Of a DNA stretch of 64,000 nt, positions 50,618 through 60,548 are shown piece by piece; the stretch's first letter is position 1, and each line of letters opens with the position of its first letter. Origin of the DNA: an uncultured Saprospiraceae bacterium. Its GTDB lineage: Bacteria; Bacteroidota; Bacteroidia; Chitinophagales; Saprospiraceae. The stretch covers positions 1-64,000 of the forward strand of contig CALLMH010000031.1 of the NCBI GenBank assembly GCA_938007965.1, read 5' to 3'. Under the pieces are notes generated by a model. It worked only from the letters and a program-made list of their open reading frames with translations. It was not told the DNA's origin and searched no databases. Both the position numbers and the translations under genes were made by a program.

Positions 50618-52315
50618 CTAAAACTCCTCCTTCATCTCAATCACCATCTCCTCTTTACTGATCGGATGCAAAAACTCAATCCGCTCTGCATGAAGAAGTA
50701 ATCGCTCGCCCTTTCTCCCATAAAAATCATCACCGACTATAGGGTGATTCAGCCCATCAGGATGTGCGGCATGTACGCGCAGTTGGTGGGTGCGCCCCGT
50801 AATAGGGTAGAAGTATACTTTAGTGGTATTGTTTTTCTTTTCTATGACCTCGTAGTGTGTTGTTGCGGGTTTTCCCTGCACATAATCTACGACCTGTTTT
50901 GGACGATCATCGAGATCTAATCGGATAGGCAGATCGATGGTTCCGGTGTCTTGAGTAAGGTACCCTTCTAGCGTAGCTACATATCGCTTCTTGATTGTCC
51001 GATTCATGAACTGTTTCTGCAGTCCCCGATTGGCCGCTCGCGTTTTAGAGAAGATCATGACACCCGAGGTCGACATATCTAATCTATGCACTACGAATGG
51101 CCCTGGCTGATCTTTATACATTTTCTCGATCCTATCCGATACCGAATCTTTGATAATTACACCAGGCACAGATAGCAGGTCAGGAGGCTTATTGATGGCC
51201 AATATATAATCATCTTCAAATATGATTTCTATCTTTTTATTGATACCAGGATTGATCAAAAGTGGATTTTCCTCTACTTCAAGCCCTACTAGCATATGTC
51301 CGAGGATGGGTTCGCACTTACCACGGCAGGCAGGATAGAACTGACCATGTTTTCGTATGGCTGACTTAGGTGGTTTTCCCCACCAGAACTCCGCCATACA
51401 TATCGGTTTTAATTTGTGTAGGAAAGCATATTGGAGAAGCTTGGGAGCTGCGCATTCTCCTGCTCCTGCAGTAGGCGGTATATTGGTGAATATATCATTC
51501 AGTGTTTTGATTTCAGATTCCGCATTGAGGAATTTGTAACTATCGAACAGTCTTTGCTGTAGGTTTGCGGAGTGAGCTGCTCGCCTTGATTTTGCTGCCT
51601 CTATTTTGTCAGTGTAAAGACTGAGGTTAAGGTCATTAATTTTATTTCTTTCGTTCCAGTGTTTTACTGTGTTTTTGAGATGGATTCTGCTTTGTTGACT
51701 TTCTACGGCTAGTTGATCTACGAGGTCATTATAAGATTCTGAATTTAGATTGGATTTAGCTTCTTGTCTTTGTATTTTTCGTTTGGCTTTATCTTTTTTG
51801 ATTTTCTCTTTTAGTACTTTTATTTGGGATTGGCCTTCTTGGTAGTCGGCTTTTCGTTTTTGTATCGCTTCTTCATATCCATCTACTGACTCTAGTGCTT
51901 TTACTTCGGCTTGGATCACGTTTAGTTCTTTCATTCCTTCTATGAAGAAGTTCCCATCTTGCAACATGTCAAACACTGGTGGCACAAATCTATCATGGTG
52001 ATTAGCATCTGCCAACTTACCAGAGAATGCAGATAAGTAACCGATCTCTCCATCTTGTCTTTGCACGACCAATACACCGAACATCTTACCGATACTATAG
52101 CTTTCTCTATCTTCTGGATCACCGAAGTCGTGTGTCCATTCGGTTTGGGTATTTATATGATGTTGTAGTTCCTCGGCCGCTAGTAAGCTTAACGGGTGCG
52201 GATCATAGTAAAATGGAAAAGTAAATTTGTTGGGTAAGGGGATGGCAGTGATATCGGATTTGAATGGGGTGAATTTATTTTTTGAAAGAGGCATTAATAT
52301 ATAGGTTGTACTCAT
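50618..52315 (-). CDS. RluA-family RNA pseudouridine synthase, long form
   Basis: 565 residues. The C-terminal half (about 350-565) is a RluA-type catalytic domain with HRLDMSTSGVM, where D413 is the catalytic aspartate, then KRYVATLEG, PITGRTHQLRVH and HPIVGDDFYG. It isomerises uridine to pseudouridine in rRNA or tRNA; the target base cannot be told. The N-terminal half has a predicted coiled coil (about 130-255, rich in K, E, Q) and a conserved cysteine-containing block (PPTAGAGECAAPKL ... FWWGKPP ... FYPACRGKCEP) that marks the long subfamily. Short RluA enzymes are about 220-330 residues. Monocistronic, with no close neighbour on its strand. Confidence 0.92.
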   Translation of the reverse strand: MSTTYILMPLSKNKFTPFKSDITAIPLPNKFTFPFYYDPHPLSLLAAEELQHHINTQTEWTHDFGDPEDRESYSIGKMFGVLVVQRQDGEIGYLSAFSGKLADANHHDRFVPPVFDMLQDGNFFIEGMKELNVIQAEVKALESVDGYEEAIQKRKADYQEGQSQIKVLKEKIKKDKAKRKIQRQEAKSNLNSESYNDLVDQLAVESQQSRIHLKNTVKHWNERNKINDLNLSLYTDKIEAAKSRRAAHSANLQQRLFDSYKFLNAESEIKTLNDIFTNIPPTAGAGECAAPKLLQYAFLHKLKPICMAEFWWGKPPKSAIRKHGQFYPACRGKCEPILGHMLVGLEVEENPLLINPGINKKIEIIFEDDYILAINKPPDLLSVPGVIIKDSVSDRIEKMYKDQPGPFVVHRLDMSTSGVMIFSKTRAANRGLQKQFMNRTIKKRYVATLEGYLTQDTGTIDLPIRLDLDDRPKQVVDYVQGKPATTHYEVIEKKNNTTKVYFYPITGRTHQLRVHAAHPDGLNHPIVGDDFYGRKGERLLLHAERIEFLHPISKEEMVIEMKEEF

Positions 52316-52722
52316 TGATAGTGCTTGTTTCTATAGATCCAAAAAAACAGATGTCCATTGATTCTATATTGTGGGTTCTACATTCTTGTTACTTAAACGA
52401 TCTTTTCGCCCATGGTATGTAAAACAGTTACGAAAGTAATTTTCAATTCTCAAAATCCATAATAAACTGAAGTTGATTCTTATGGAATCTAATCGATCTT
52501 ATTCTATCAGAATTGATAAATTTAATCTGTTTCAATTTGATACAGAACTTTTATGGGCTGTTGAGAGTATAGATTAGGTAATCTATAATGTGCTATATAT
52601 TCTCAATGATCTCTTGGTATTTTGAAATAGCTTCGAGCGTCCGAGATTGTATAGCTACATGGAGAGATCCTGAGACCTTGTATTGACGTAAGATTTCTAA
52701 TTTTTGCTGCCTACATACGTAC

Positions 52723-52751
52723 TTGAAGACTCTTATTTATTGTTACTTTTG
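52723..52751 (+). promoter_or_regulatory. Candidate promoter for the TrkH/KtrB gene
   Basis: TTG at 52723-52725 and TACTTTTG at 52744-52751 are 18 bases apart, close to the Bacteroidota -33/-7 pattern, and lie 34 bases before the TTG start codon. The remainder of the 470-base gap (52316-52722) shows no gene or RNA that I recognise. Confidence 0.5.
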
Positions 52752-52785
52752 GCTTATTATTATATAATTTTAATCTATACCACAT

Positions 52786-54129
52786 TTGTTAAGTTTCATC
52801 AGGAATTGGTTGCTAAGTAGGAAGACGGATGACAAGTCAGTGGTAATGCTACTGATCAAAGGATATTCGGTGCTCACAGTATTGTGCTTTATCATCTTGG
52901 CCATGCCTTTTTGTCAAAAAGAAAGTAACTCTATCATAGATCATCTATTTTATGCGGTTTCATTAGTGAGTACGACGGGTTTGGCGCCAGGAGATTTTGG
53001 AAAATCTTATAATATTATAGGACAGATCTCAAGTTTGGTATTCATCCAATTGGGAGGTGTCGGGTATATGGCCTTGAGTTCATTTATAATATTAAAACAA
53101 AAGAATAGACTACCTAATCTATCGATGAGGCTTCTTCGATTGGAATTCAATCTTCCAGATAAATATCCGCTTAAAGCTTTCATCTACAGTGTGTTTGCAT
53201 TTACTATTTTGATAGAGATTATAGGTGCCATCATATTGTCTATCGGATTTCAGAATGAGGGTGTAGAGCATCCCATTTGGAATGGAATATTTCATAGTGT
53301 ATCTGCCTTTTGCACTGCGGGTTTTAGCCTTTTTGGAGATTCTATGACCTCATACAGTGGAAACACGATGATTACGACTACTATCCTAGTGCTATCACTC
53401 TTGGGGTCGATTGGATTTATAGTCTTGCTAGATTTTTGGCTTAGATTATTGGGCAAGCGAAAAAATCTGTCGCTTACCTCTAAAATGATATTAATCAGTA
53501 CTTTTTCCTTTTGGATTCTAGCTGCTGTCGCTTTATTTTTTTCTGATAATCAGTTGATGGCTAACGGCTGGCAAGGATTGAAAACAGCTGTGTTTCACAG
53601 TATATCAGCCCATACGACAGTCGGATTTAATAATTATGACCTTGGAGCAATCAGTGTTTCTGGAGTATTTATATTGATCATACTTATGATAGTTGGAGCA
53701 TCTCCAGCGGGAACGGGCGGAGGGATTAAGACGACTTCTGTTACTTCATTAATTGCAGTACTGCTGTCAATATTGAAACGAAGAAAATATGTAGAACTAT
53801 TCAACAGAGAAATCCCAGCGCGAAATATATACCTTGCTATTTCGTCAGCGATTTTTTATACCCTCATTCTGATAATTGGCACTTGGGTATTGCTTCTGAT
53901 CGATGGTGCAAATTTCAGTTTCGAGCAGATCTTATTCGAAATAGCCTCTGCACTGAGTACTGTAGGATTATCTACCGGGATTACATCAGAACTGTCTGAT
54001 GCTAGTAAGCTGGTCATCTCTTTTTTAATGTTTTTGGGCCGATTAGGGGTTATAACATTTGGATTGGCATTGATTTCTAGAGCGCCTGACCTTAGCAATA
54101 AACCACTATCCGAAGAGATCGCGATATAA
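52786..54129 (+). CDS. TrkH/KtrB-type potassium transporter membrane subunit
   Basis: 447 residues with a TTG start; the next in-frame ATG is at 52846, which would cut off the first 20 residues. The four pore-loop filters of the TrkH/KtrB superfamily are visible: STTGLAP (62-68), CTAGFS (176-181), TTVGFN (277-282) and STVGLS (391-396). Each has the central glycine that lines the K+ filter. GASPAGTGGGIKTT (304-317) is the conserved intramembrane loop that gates KtrB. The length fits KtrB better than the longer TrkH. The cytosolic RCK subunit (TrkA/KtrA) is not next to it. Role: K+ uptake in the inner membrane, Na+-coupled in many KtrB systems. Confidence 0.93.
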   Translation: MLSFIRNWLLSRKTDDKSVVMLLIKGYSVLTVLCFIILAMPFCQKESNSIIDHLFYAVSLVSTTGLAPGDFGKSYNIIGQISSLVFIQLGGVGYMALSSFIILKQKNRLPNLSMRLLRLEFNLPDKYPLKAFIYSVFAFTILIEIIGAIILSIGFQNEGVEHPIWNGIFHSVSAFCTAGFSLFGDSMTSYSGNTMITTTILVLSLLGSIGFIVLLDFWLRLLGKRKNLSLTSKMILISTFSFWILAAVALFFSDNQLMANGWQGLKTAVFHSISAHTTVGFNNYDLGAISVSGVFILIILMIVGASPAGTGGGIKTTSVTSLIAVLLSILKRRKYVELFNREIPARNIYLAISSAIFYTLILIIGTWVLLLIDGANFSFEQILFEIASALSTVGLSTGITSELSDASKLVISFLMFLGRLGVITFGLALISRAPDLSNKPLSEEIAI

Positions 54130-54332
54130 TTATTTTTTGTGTAGATACTAATAATGTATGTTTTCATAGAGATACGTGTCTGAAAATAATCGTTTCTTTG
54201 TCTATGATAGCGATTATTAACGGCAAAAGGTAAAGGATAAGACTTGCGAAGATTAATCAGCGATATTATTTATCTCATTCGGTAACTAAAGCTTATCATT
54301 GGCGTTTAAAAAAAGCAAAAAGTAGATATACG

Positions 54333-55346
54333 ATGTATTTGAAAAAACTAAAATTATCTCTCTTTATATTCTTATCAATATTGACGGGCAGGGATGTTAT
54401 TGCTCAATCTCCTTTGTTTCCCAATTCTGTAGTATCAAATGATATAGACTTCATTATTGAGAGTGATCCAGATGCTTTTCAGACTTTGGACTTTATAGGA
54501 CGAGCAAATAAGGAAATGCCAGGCGATCCGAATGGTGGAGGTCTTTTTGATAGTAATACTTTTGTATTTGATGCCCATTTTGAGGATGGAGGTTCTCTCG
54601 AGATATGGTGCCATAGTTCGTTTCTGACTCAAGAAGCTGCAGAAGAATATGCTACTAAATTGTGCCCGAGGCTAGGGAAGTTGCCAGATTTTCAGCGAAA
54701 CTTATTGGATCATGTGGTGATACATAAAGGTGATGCTGGAGCGTTCGCAGAAATCGAAGGCCAGTTTTTTATCCTATATTCTGATAATATGGATAAGCGG
54801 ATAAATACCAACGATCTAGAAGAAACGGTATTCCATGAATCTGTACATGCCTCATATCAGTTTATGTATCAAAATGATCCCTCGTGGTTGGATGCTCAAG
54901 CGCAAGACCCTACGTTTGTTACCGATTATGCACGTGACAATCAGCAGGTAGAGGATATGGCGGAGTCAGCACTCTTCGCATATACGCTCATATCGCACCC
55001 CGGGCGACTAGATTCCAATATAGAAGATTGGTTACTTGCCAATATTCCCAATCGCATAGAGTGGTTCAGTGCTATCTATGAGTCACCTACGAGTACGAGT
55101 GAGACCACCTCCAAATTCAAAATATTCACCTACCCTAATCCTACGAACGAGAAGTGTACGGTCTATCTCGAGGGTATGAGAGATACGGATCAGATTCGAG
55201 TATACAGCCTTACAGATGGTCAATTGGTGAAGTCTCTTGATGCTCAAAATGGCAATAATGAGATCGATCTTGATGGTCTGCCGAGTGGATCATATTTCTT
55301 ATCGATAAGAGGTTTTGAGACTACTGTAGTTATAAAACAAAGATAG
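54333..55346 (+). CDS. T9SS-exported HExxH protein, putative zinc metallopeptidase
   Basis: 337 residues. A signal peptide (LFIFLSILTGRDVIAQ, 1-25) is followed by a domain of about 220 residues with HESVH at 168-172 and, about 35 residues on, VEDMAES with E207, D208 and E211. HExxH followed by an acidic residue on a later helix is the zinc site of gluzincin-type peptidases. The sorting domain is a short type A T9SS domain (TYPNPTNEKCTVYL ... PSGSYFLSI ... VVIKQR). I do not recognise the peptidase family, and the catalytic role is inferred. It is flanked by unrelated genes with 200-270-base gaps. Confidence 0.75.
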   Translation: MYLKKLKLSLFIFLSILTGRDVIAQSPLFPNSVVSNDIDFIIESDPDAFQTLDFIGRANKEMPGDPNGGGLFDSNTFVFDAHFEDGGSLEIWCHSSFLTQEAAEEYATKLCPRLGKLPDFQRNLLDHVVIHKGDAGAFAEIEGQFFILYSDNMDKRINTNDLEETVFHESVHASYQFMYQNDPSWLDAQAQDPTFVTDYARDNQQVEDMAESALFAYTLISHPGRLDSNIEDWLLANIPNRIEWFSAIYESPTSTSETTSKFKIFTYPNPTNEKCTVYLEGMRDTDQIRVYSLTDGQLVKSLDAQNGNNEIDLDGLPSGSYFLSIRGFETTVVIKQR

Positions 55347-55612
55347 ATAATAGCTGCTACGTTGGCTATATTTTAGTCCAATATATTCGAACCAAGGATT
55401 CTGTTATTTTCAAAAGAGCGAATAGTGAGAGATTGGTATTTTAGAATATTGAGGGCAATAAATCAAATTAATAGTGCCTAAGATCGAATATGCTCTAGGA
55501 AATAAGCTTATCAAATTAATCTTATTCTAAACTCACAATACTATCTTAAAATAGAGCTTAGATAATGTACTTCTATTCATTTTGATTATTTTACGATCTA
55601 CTCAATAAAAGT

Positions 55613-57106
55613 TTGTACGATTTGAAGTATTTCATATTTTGTTTAATATTCATATTGCAGTCTGTCATTGTAACTGGACAGGGATATTTCGAGGCTACAC
55701 CAGAGATCGCTGAAGCATATCGCATGGTCTCTACATTGAGATTCGAAGAGGGTAGAAAGAAGATTTCAGAAATAAAAAGCAGTGACCCAGACAACAAGTT
55801 GGTCTATCTCGTGGAAAATTATATTGATTTCTTTACCATATTTATCAATGAAGAAGAGAATGAATACGAAAAGCTTCTCGATAATAAGGAATACAGAATC
55901 GATCAAATAAGAAAAGGAGATAAAAATAGTCCATATTATCGGTTTGCTATAGCTGAGATTCATCTACAGTGGGCTACCGCTAGGCTGAAGTTCGGAGAGC
56001 GGACTACACCTGCTACGGAAGTACTGAAAGCATACAAATTACTAGAAAAGAACAATACAGAGTTTCCTGATTTTATTGCCAATAAGAAGAGTCTTAGTAT
56101 CATTCATGCATTGAGCGAGAGCTTACCAGGCTGGGTACGTACGCTGATGGGTATAAGGGGTTCCATAGAACAAGGTACAAAGGAGATAGATGAAGTGGTG
56201 AGTTATTCTAAGCACAATGAATTCCTATTCTTAGAGGAGTCTTATGCGATCTATGCTTACATCCTGTTTTTTCAAAATAATAAAAGAAAGGAAGCTTACG
56301 ACTTACTTACCCATGCAGATTTAGACCACTCAAGGAGTCCATTGATTTGTTTTTTGAAGGCAAATATTGCTCATAAAAATGGATATAATGAAGAGGCGAA
56401 AAAAATCCTAGAAGAGCGGCCAAATGGTGATATGTATATGCCGTTTCCATATTTGGATTTCATGTATGGTCAGTATAAGCTGTATTCACTAGATGATGAT
56501 GCGAGTAAGTATATACTCAATTTTATCAATGAATTCGAAGGGCGACATTTTGTAAAAGAAGCATATCAAAAGCTAGCATGGTACGAGCTAGCACTCAATG
56601 AAGATATATCAGCTTATAAGAAATATATGAAGCTATGCCAAGACAGAGGATTCGAGCTGGTAGATGAGGATAAGCAAGCACTAAAAGAAAGTGAAAACAA
56701 AAAGATACCGAATGCTACATTGCTAAAAGCACGTCTCTTGTTTGATGGCGGCTACTACTCTAATGCCTACGCACTACTTGTAAAGAAGTCGTATATGTTT
56801 ATCGAGGAAGGCGAAGATCAGTTAGAATTCAACTACAGGATGGGGAGAATCAGTCATGAACTCCAAAACCTGCCCGATGCGATAGAGTTTTATTCACTGA
56901 CGTTAATGTCGGGCAAAAAATCAAAATCATACATGGCCTGTAATGCGGCTCTACAGATTGGTCTGATTCTAGAAGAACAGAAAAAACACAAACAGGCCAG
57001 ACATTACTACGAACAATGTCTTGAAATCTCACCTGATGAATACAAAAGTAGCTTACATCAAAAAGCCAAGTCAGGCATAGAAAGAGTGGAATATTTCTTA
57101 AATTAG
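55613..57106 (+). CDS. Exported TPR protein resembling Iml2/TTC39 (DUF3808)
   Basis: 497 residues, TTG start, with signal peptide (FIFCLIFILQSVIVTGQ). The rest is helical hairpins of TPR type, clearest near the C-terminus (YRMGRISHELQNLPDAIEFY; ARHYYEQCLEISPDEYKS). The segment SLPGWVRTLMGIRGSIEQGTKEI resembles the loop after the first repeats of the eukaryotic Iml2/TTC39 family, which has bacterial relatives in Bacteroidota; this is from memory of the family, not a search. The function is unknown. The stop is 17 bases before the start of the BioD-like gene, so the two are likely co-transcribed. Confidence 0.8.
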   Translation: MYDLKYFIFCLIFILQSVIVTGQGYFEATPEIAEAYRMVSTLRFEEGRKKISEIKSSDPDNKLVYLVENYIDFFTIFINEEENEYEKLLDNKEYRIDQIRKGDKNSPYYRFAIAEIHLQWATARLKFGERTTPATEVLKAYKLLEKNNTEFPDFIANKKSLSIIHALSESLPGWVRTLMGIRGSIEQGTKEIDEVVSYSKHNEFLFLEESYAIYAYILFFQNNKRKEAYDLLTHADLDHSRSPLICFLKANIAHKNGYNEEAKKILEERPNGDMYMPFPYLDFMYGQYKLYSLDDDASKYILNFINEFEGRHFVKEAYQKLAWYELALNEDISAYKKYMKLCQDRGFELVDEDKQALKESENKKIPNATLLKARLLFDGGYYSNAYALLVKKSYMFIEEGEDQLEFNYRMGRISHELQNLPDAIEFYSLTLMSGKKSKSYMACNAALQIGLILEEQKKHKQARHYYEQCLEISPDEYKSSLHQKAKSGIERVEYFLN

Positions 57107-57123
57107 TACCAAAATCGACCATA

Positions 57124-58218
57124 ATGAAATACAAGAATATATATGTAGCGGCAAGTAGCCAGCACGTAGGAAAAACCACGTCTACCCTCGGACTCGTCTC
57201 TGGATTTATGAATAAGGGGCATAAAGTAGGGTACTGTAAGCCAGTGGGCCAGAAGTTTTTGGACATCAATAACCTGATCGTAGATAAGGATACGGTACTG
57301 TTTGCTGATTTGATTCATTTTGATTTGATTCCAGAGTATCATAGTCCGGTGATACTAGGTAAAGGAGCGACTGAGAAGTATCTCGATGATCCCACGGCAG
57401 TAGATCTAGATAAGCGGATCCTAGATGCAAAACGCTACATGAGCAATAACAATGATATCACAGTCTACGAGGGTACAGGGCACCCAGGTGTAGGGAGTGT
57501 AGCTGGTCTGTCTAATGCACGAGTGGCAAAGTTACTAGATGCTGGTGTAGTGATGGTCGTAGAAGGTGGCATCGGTAGTACGATAGACATGCTCAATATG
57601 TGTACAGCCATCTTCCGTGAGCAAAATGTACCGATCATAGGAGTCATTATCAATAAAGTAAGAGCCGAGAAATTAGAAAAAGTAAAAGAGTATGTCAGCA
57701 AGTGGCTGGTTAAAAACGATCTCCCTTTATTAGGGGTGATTCCCTATGACCCTACACTGGCTTACCCGCTTATCAGAAGTATAGCCGAATCCGTAGATGG
57801 TACTCTAATATACAACACAGACTCGGACAATAATAAGGTCGCGGGAATCTTAGCGGGCTCATTAATCGATCTGGAGAAATTGCAAAAGATGCCCGACCAA
57901 TTACTCGTCGTATCTACGAAAGCATTGAATGATGTAGTCAAAAAAATCGAAAATCTTGAAGAACTTCATAATATAGAAGAGACGTCACTTTGCGGAATAG
58001 TAGCCACCGGAGAAGGAAATATAGACAGCAGGACTCTGAAATATGTAGAAAAAAATAATCTGCCGCTGATCAGAACGCATCTAGATACTTACGGCTGTGT
58101 AGTCAAAATCAGTAAAATAGAAGTGAAAATCAATCGTAAGACACCATGGAAAGTTACTAAAGCTATCCAGTTGATCGAAAATCATGTAGATCTAGATAGC
58201 ATTATGGAGTTGGTATGA
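57124..58218 (+). CDS. BioD-like P-loop protein with DRTGG domain
   Basis: 364 residues. The N-terminal 210 residues are a dethiobiotin-synthetase-like P-loop domain: YVAASSQHVGKTTST (Walker A, about 7-21), CKPVGQKF, VYEGTGHPGVGSV, then NKVRAEKL. The C-terminal 120 or so residues form a DRTGG-like domain. This two-domain layout equals the N-terminal part of the long phosphate acetyltransferase (Pta), where it is regulatory; the catalytic PTA domain is absent. It is often annotated as a phosphotransacetylase-family or AAA_26 protein. Probably a cytoplasmic nucleotide-binding regulator; substrate unknown. True dethiobiotin synthase is unlikely without bio genes nearby. It follows the TPR gene directly. 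Confidence 0.85.
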   Translation: MKYKNIYVAASSQHVGKTTSTLGLVSGFMNKGHKVGYCKPVGQKFLDINNLIVDKDTVLFADLIHFDLIPEYHSPVILGKGATEKYLDDPTAVDLDKRILDAKRYMSNNNDITVYEGTGHPGVGSVAGLSNARVAKLLDAGVVMVVEGGIGSTIDMLNMCTAIFREQNVPIIGVIINKVRAEKLEKVKEYVSKWLVKNDLPLLGVIPYDPTLAYPLIRSIAESVDGTLIYNTDSDNNKVAGILAGSLIDLEKLQKMPDQLLVVSTKALNDVVKKIENLEELHNIEETSLCGIVATGEGNIDSRTLKYVEKNNLPLIRTHLDTYGCVVKISKIEVKINRKTPWKVTKAIQLIENHVDLDSIMELV

Positions 58219-58458
58219 GTTGCGGGCTCATTTAATTGTCAGTTCATTTATTGATTTGTAATGGTATAAAAAAAAGAGGCGAAATATGTCAAAGAAATTC
58301 TACAATCATTACAATCACTAGCAGAGTAGCTTATAAAGTATTAGATTATGGATGTCTTATAATTGATTGTCTTATAAGATTTACGATTCTAATAGACCAG
58401 AATAGAATTCATGTTGCCAAAACACATTACAATAAAAGATAATTTGTAACTTCGCTGT

Positions 58459-60411
58459 ATGTCAAAGGCGAAGAAAAAAATCATACAAAAATCTATGGTA
58501 GATACTCCCAAAGCTATTTCGAGCTTAGGGAGCTATTCTAAGTATTATCAGTGGATCGTTTTTGCATTTGCATTTCTGATTTATGCGAATACACTATTAC
58601 ATGATTACACACAAGATGATGCTATTGTGATCTATGATAATATGTTTACCCAAGATGGTATTTCTGGGATTCCTGGATTACTGAAGTACGATACATTCTA
58701 TGGATTCTTTAAGACCGAAGGAAAGGCCAAGTTAGTCTCTGGGGGCAGATATAGACCATTGACACCTATTATGTTCGCGATTGAGTATGAGCTATTTGGA
58801 GCATCGCCAGGAGCGGGGCACATGATCAGCGTGTTATTATATGCGCTACTTTGTATGTTGATCTACAAGTTGATGGTGCTGATGCTACTGCCGAATATGG
58901 ACGATAAGAAGGGTTTTTACCTATTTGTATTGTTTGCTTCTCTGTTATTTGCAGCACATCCATTGCATACCGAGGTGGTCGCTAATATTAAGGGTCGAGA
59001 TGAAATCATGAGTATGATGGGTGCTGTATTGGCACTATATTATTCATTGAAGTATATTGATGGCAAAGCACAAATCAATATTTTATGGGCGTCCATTGCA
59101 TTTTTCTTGGGACTCATGGCAAAGGAGACTACGATTACCTATCTAGCAGTCATCCCTTTGGCTGTTTATTTTTTTAGATCAGTTTCATTGTCGAAGACCA
59201 CTCTGCCGATGATTGGTGTCGGATTATCGACGGTGGTATTTTTGATGATTAGATTTAGTGTGCTTGGTATGGATTTCGGTGGCACTCCGATGGAACTTAT
59301 GAATAATCCATATCTCAAGGTGGAGGGTAATAGTTATGTTCCATTCACATTAGGTGAGAAGGCAGCTACGATTACCTATACGCTTGGTAAATATATCCAA
59401 CTATTGACCTTTCCTCATCCTCTGACCCATGATTACTATCCACGACATGTGGAGATTATGTCCTTTGGGAATTGGCAGGTGATACTGAGCCTGATGATAT
59501 ATTTGGGGATGCTGATTGTAGCTTTCAGAGGATTAAAGAAAAAGGATTTGATCAGTTTCTGCATCTTATATTTCTTGATCACACTATCTATCGTCTCGAA
59601 TATTGTGTTTCCGATTGGAACGAATATGTCAGAGCGATTTATGTTTATGCCTTCATTAGGTTTTACGTTATTGGTGACCTATTTATTATCGAAATATCTA
59701 CCTTCTCAAAAGGTATGGATAGGGATTTTGGGTGGTATATTATTCTTGTACAGTGTTAAGACTTTTACTAGGAATTTCGTCTGGAAAAATGATTATACAT
59801 TATTTACCACAGATGTCAAAACATCATCGAATAGTGCCAAGGTACTCAATGCGGCTGGCGGTGCACTCGTCACAGAATCAGCAAAAACTAAAAACGCGAA
59901 TAAGAAAGATGCGATGCTATCAGAAGCGATCCCATATTTGGAAAAAGCACTGACCATACATCCTAATTATAAAAACGCTGCGCTATTATTGGGGAATGCT
60001 AATTACTATAAAAAAAACTACGAAGGCGCTATCAAAGCTTATCAACGCACCTTACAGATCGCACCAGAATATAAAGATGGGATTAAGAATCTAGCTGTCG
60101 CCTACAGGGATGCTGGTCGGCAAGCGGGTGAAGTAGAAAAGAATCTTACGAAAGCTAAAAAATATCTCAAACAATCTGTCCAATTAATGGATAATGATGC
60201 AGATGCATTTCGATTATTGGGTATCGTCCATGGAATGGGTGGAGAACACGAAGAAGCTATTAAATATTTCACAAAGGTGACAGAAATGCAACCTGATTTA
60301 GCTGTGGGATACGTTAATCTTGGGAAAGCGTACCAATACTATGGTGATGAAGAGACTTCGAGGATCATGTTTCAAAAAGCATTGGAGATAGATCCGAAAG
60401 CATTAGATTAG
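58459..60411 (+). CDS. TMTC-like GT-C membrane glycosyltransferase with C-terminal TPRs
   Basis: 650 residues. An N-terminal membrane region with about 9-10 spans (about 30-455) carries the GT-C hallmark acidic pair D53-D54 in YTQDDAIV, then RYRPLTPIMFAIEY, HPLHTEVVANIKGRDEIMS, GLMAKETTITYL and SERFMFMPSLGF. These blocks match the eukaryotic TMTC1-4 O-mannosyltransferases, which also end in TPRs. Here TPR units occupy about 480-645 (HPNYKNAALLLGNANYY; PEYKDGIKNLAVAYRDAG; PDLAVGYVNLGKAYQYYG). It probably transfers a sugar from a lipid carrier to exported proteins; this is inference from homology. In Bacteroidota, O-glycosylation of secreted proteins is known, so the giant adhesins are possible acceptors. 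Confidence 0.85.
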   Translation: MSKAKKKIIQKSMVDTPKAISSLGSYSKYYQWIVFAFAFLIYANTLLHDYTQDDAIVIYDNMFTQDGISGIPGLLKYDTFYGFFKTEGKAKLVSGGRYRPLTPIMFAIEYELFGASPGAGHMISVLLYALLCMLIYKLMVLMLLPNMDDKKGFYLFVLFASLLFAAHPLHTEVVANIKGRDEIMSMMGAVLALYYSLKYIDGKAQINILWASIAFFLGLMAKETTITYLAVIPLAVYFFRSVSLSKTTLPMIGVGLSTVVFLMIRFSVLGMDFGGTPMELMNNPYLKVEGNSYVPFTLGEKAATITYTLGKYIQLLTFPHPLTHDYYPRHVEIMSFGNWQVILSLMIYLGMLIVAFRGLKKKDLISFCILYFLITLSIVSNIVFPIGTNMSERFMFMPSLGFTLLVTYLLSKYLPSQKVWIGILGGILFLYSVKTFTRNFVWKNDYTLFTTDVKTSSNSAKVLNAAGGALVTESAKTKNANKKDAMLSEAIPYLEKALTIHPNYKNAALLLGNANYYKKNYEGAIKAYQRTLQIAPEYKDGIKNLAVAYRDAGRQAGEVEKNLTKAKKYLKQSVQLMDNDADAFRLLGIVHGMGGEHEEAIKYFTKVTEMQPDLAVGYVNLGKAYQYYGDEETSRIMFQKALEIDPKALD

Positions 60412-60548
60412 TCATATATATAGCTAATAATATCTTCGGACTAGATGATACTGCTGAATTCGGGGTTGTGTATTATATGAGAGTCGAAAAATTAAATAAA
60501 TAAAGAACGCATTTAAAGGAGAGCACCTTTACTAACTACAATAAATAT

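Noticed and set aside
57124-58218. Annotation as biotin-pathway dethiobiotin synthase (bioD)
   Set aside because: The C-terminal DRTGG-like domain and absence of bio neighbours point to the Pta-regulatory type instead.
58236-58442. Possible 68-residue gene between the BioD-like and TMTC-like genes
   Set aside because: Composition is not protein-like, no homology is recognisable, and the DNA carries simple repeats (GTCTTATAA twice at 58354 and 58369). Treated as intergenic.
59472-59953. Overlapping + strand frames inside the TMTC-like gene
   Set aside because: They lie in a different frame of a well-supported gene and show no domain of their own.
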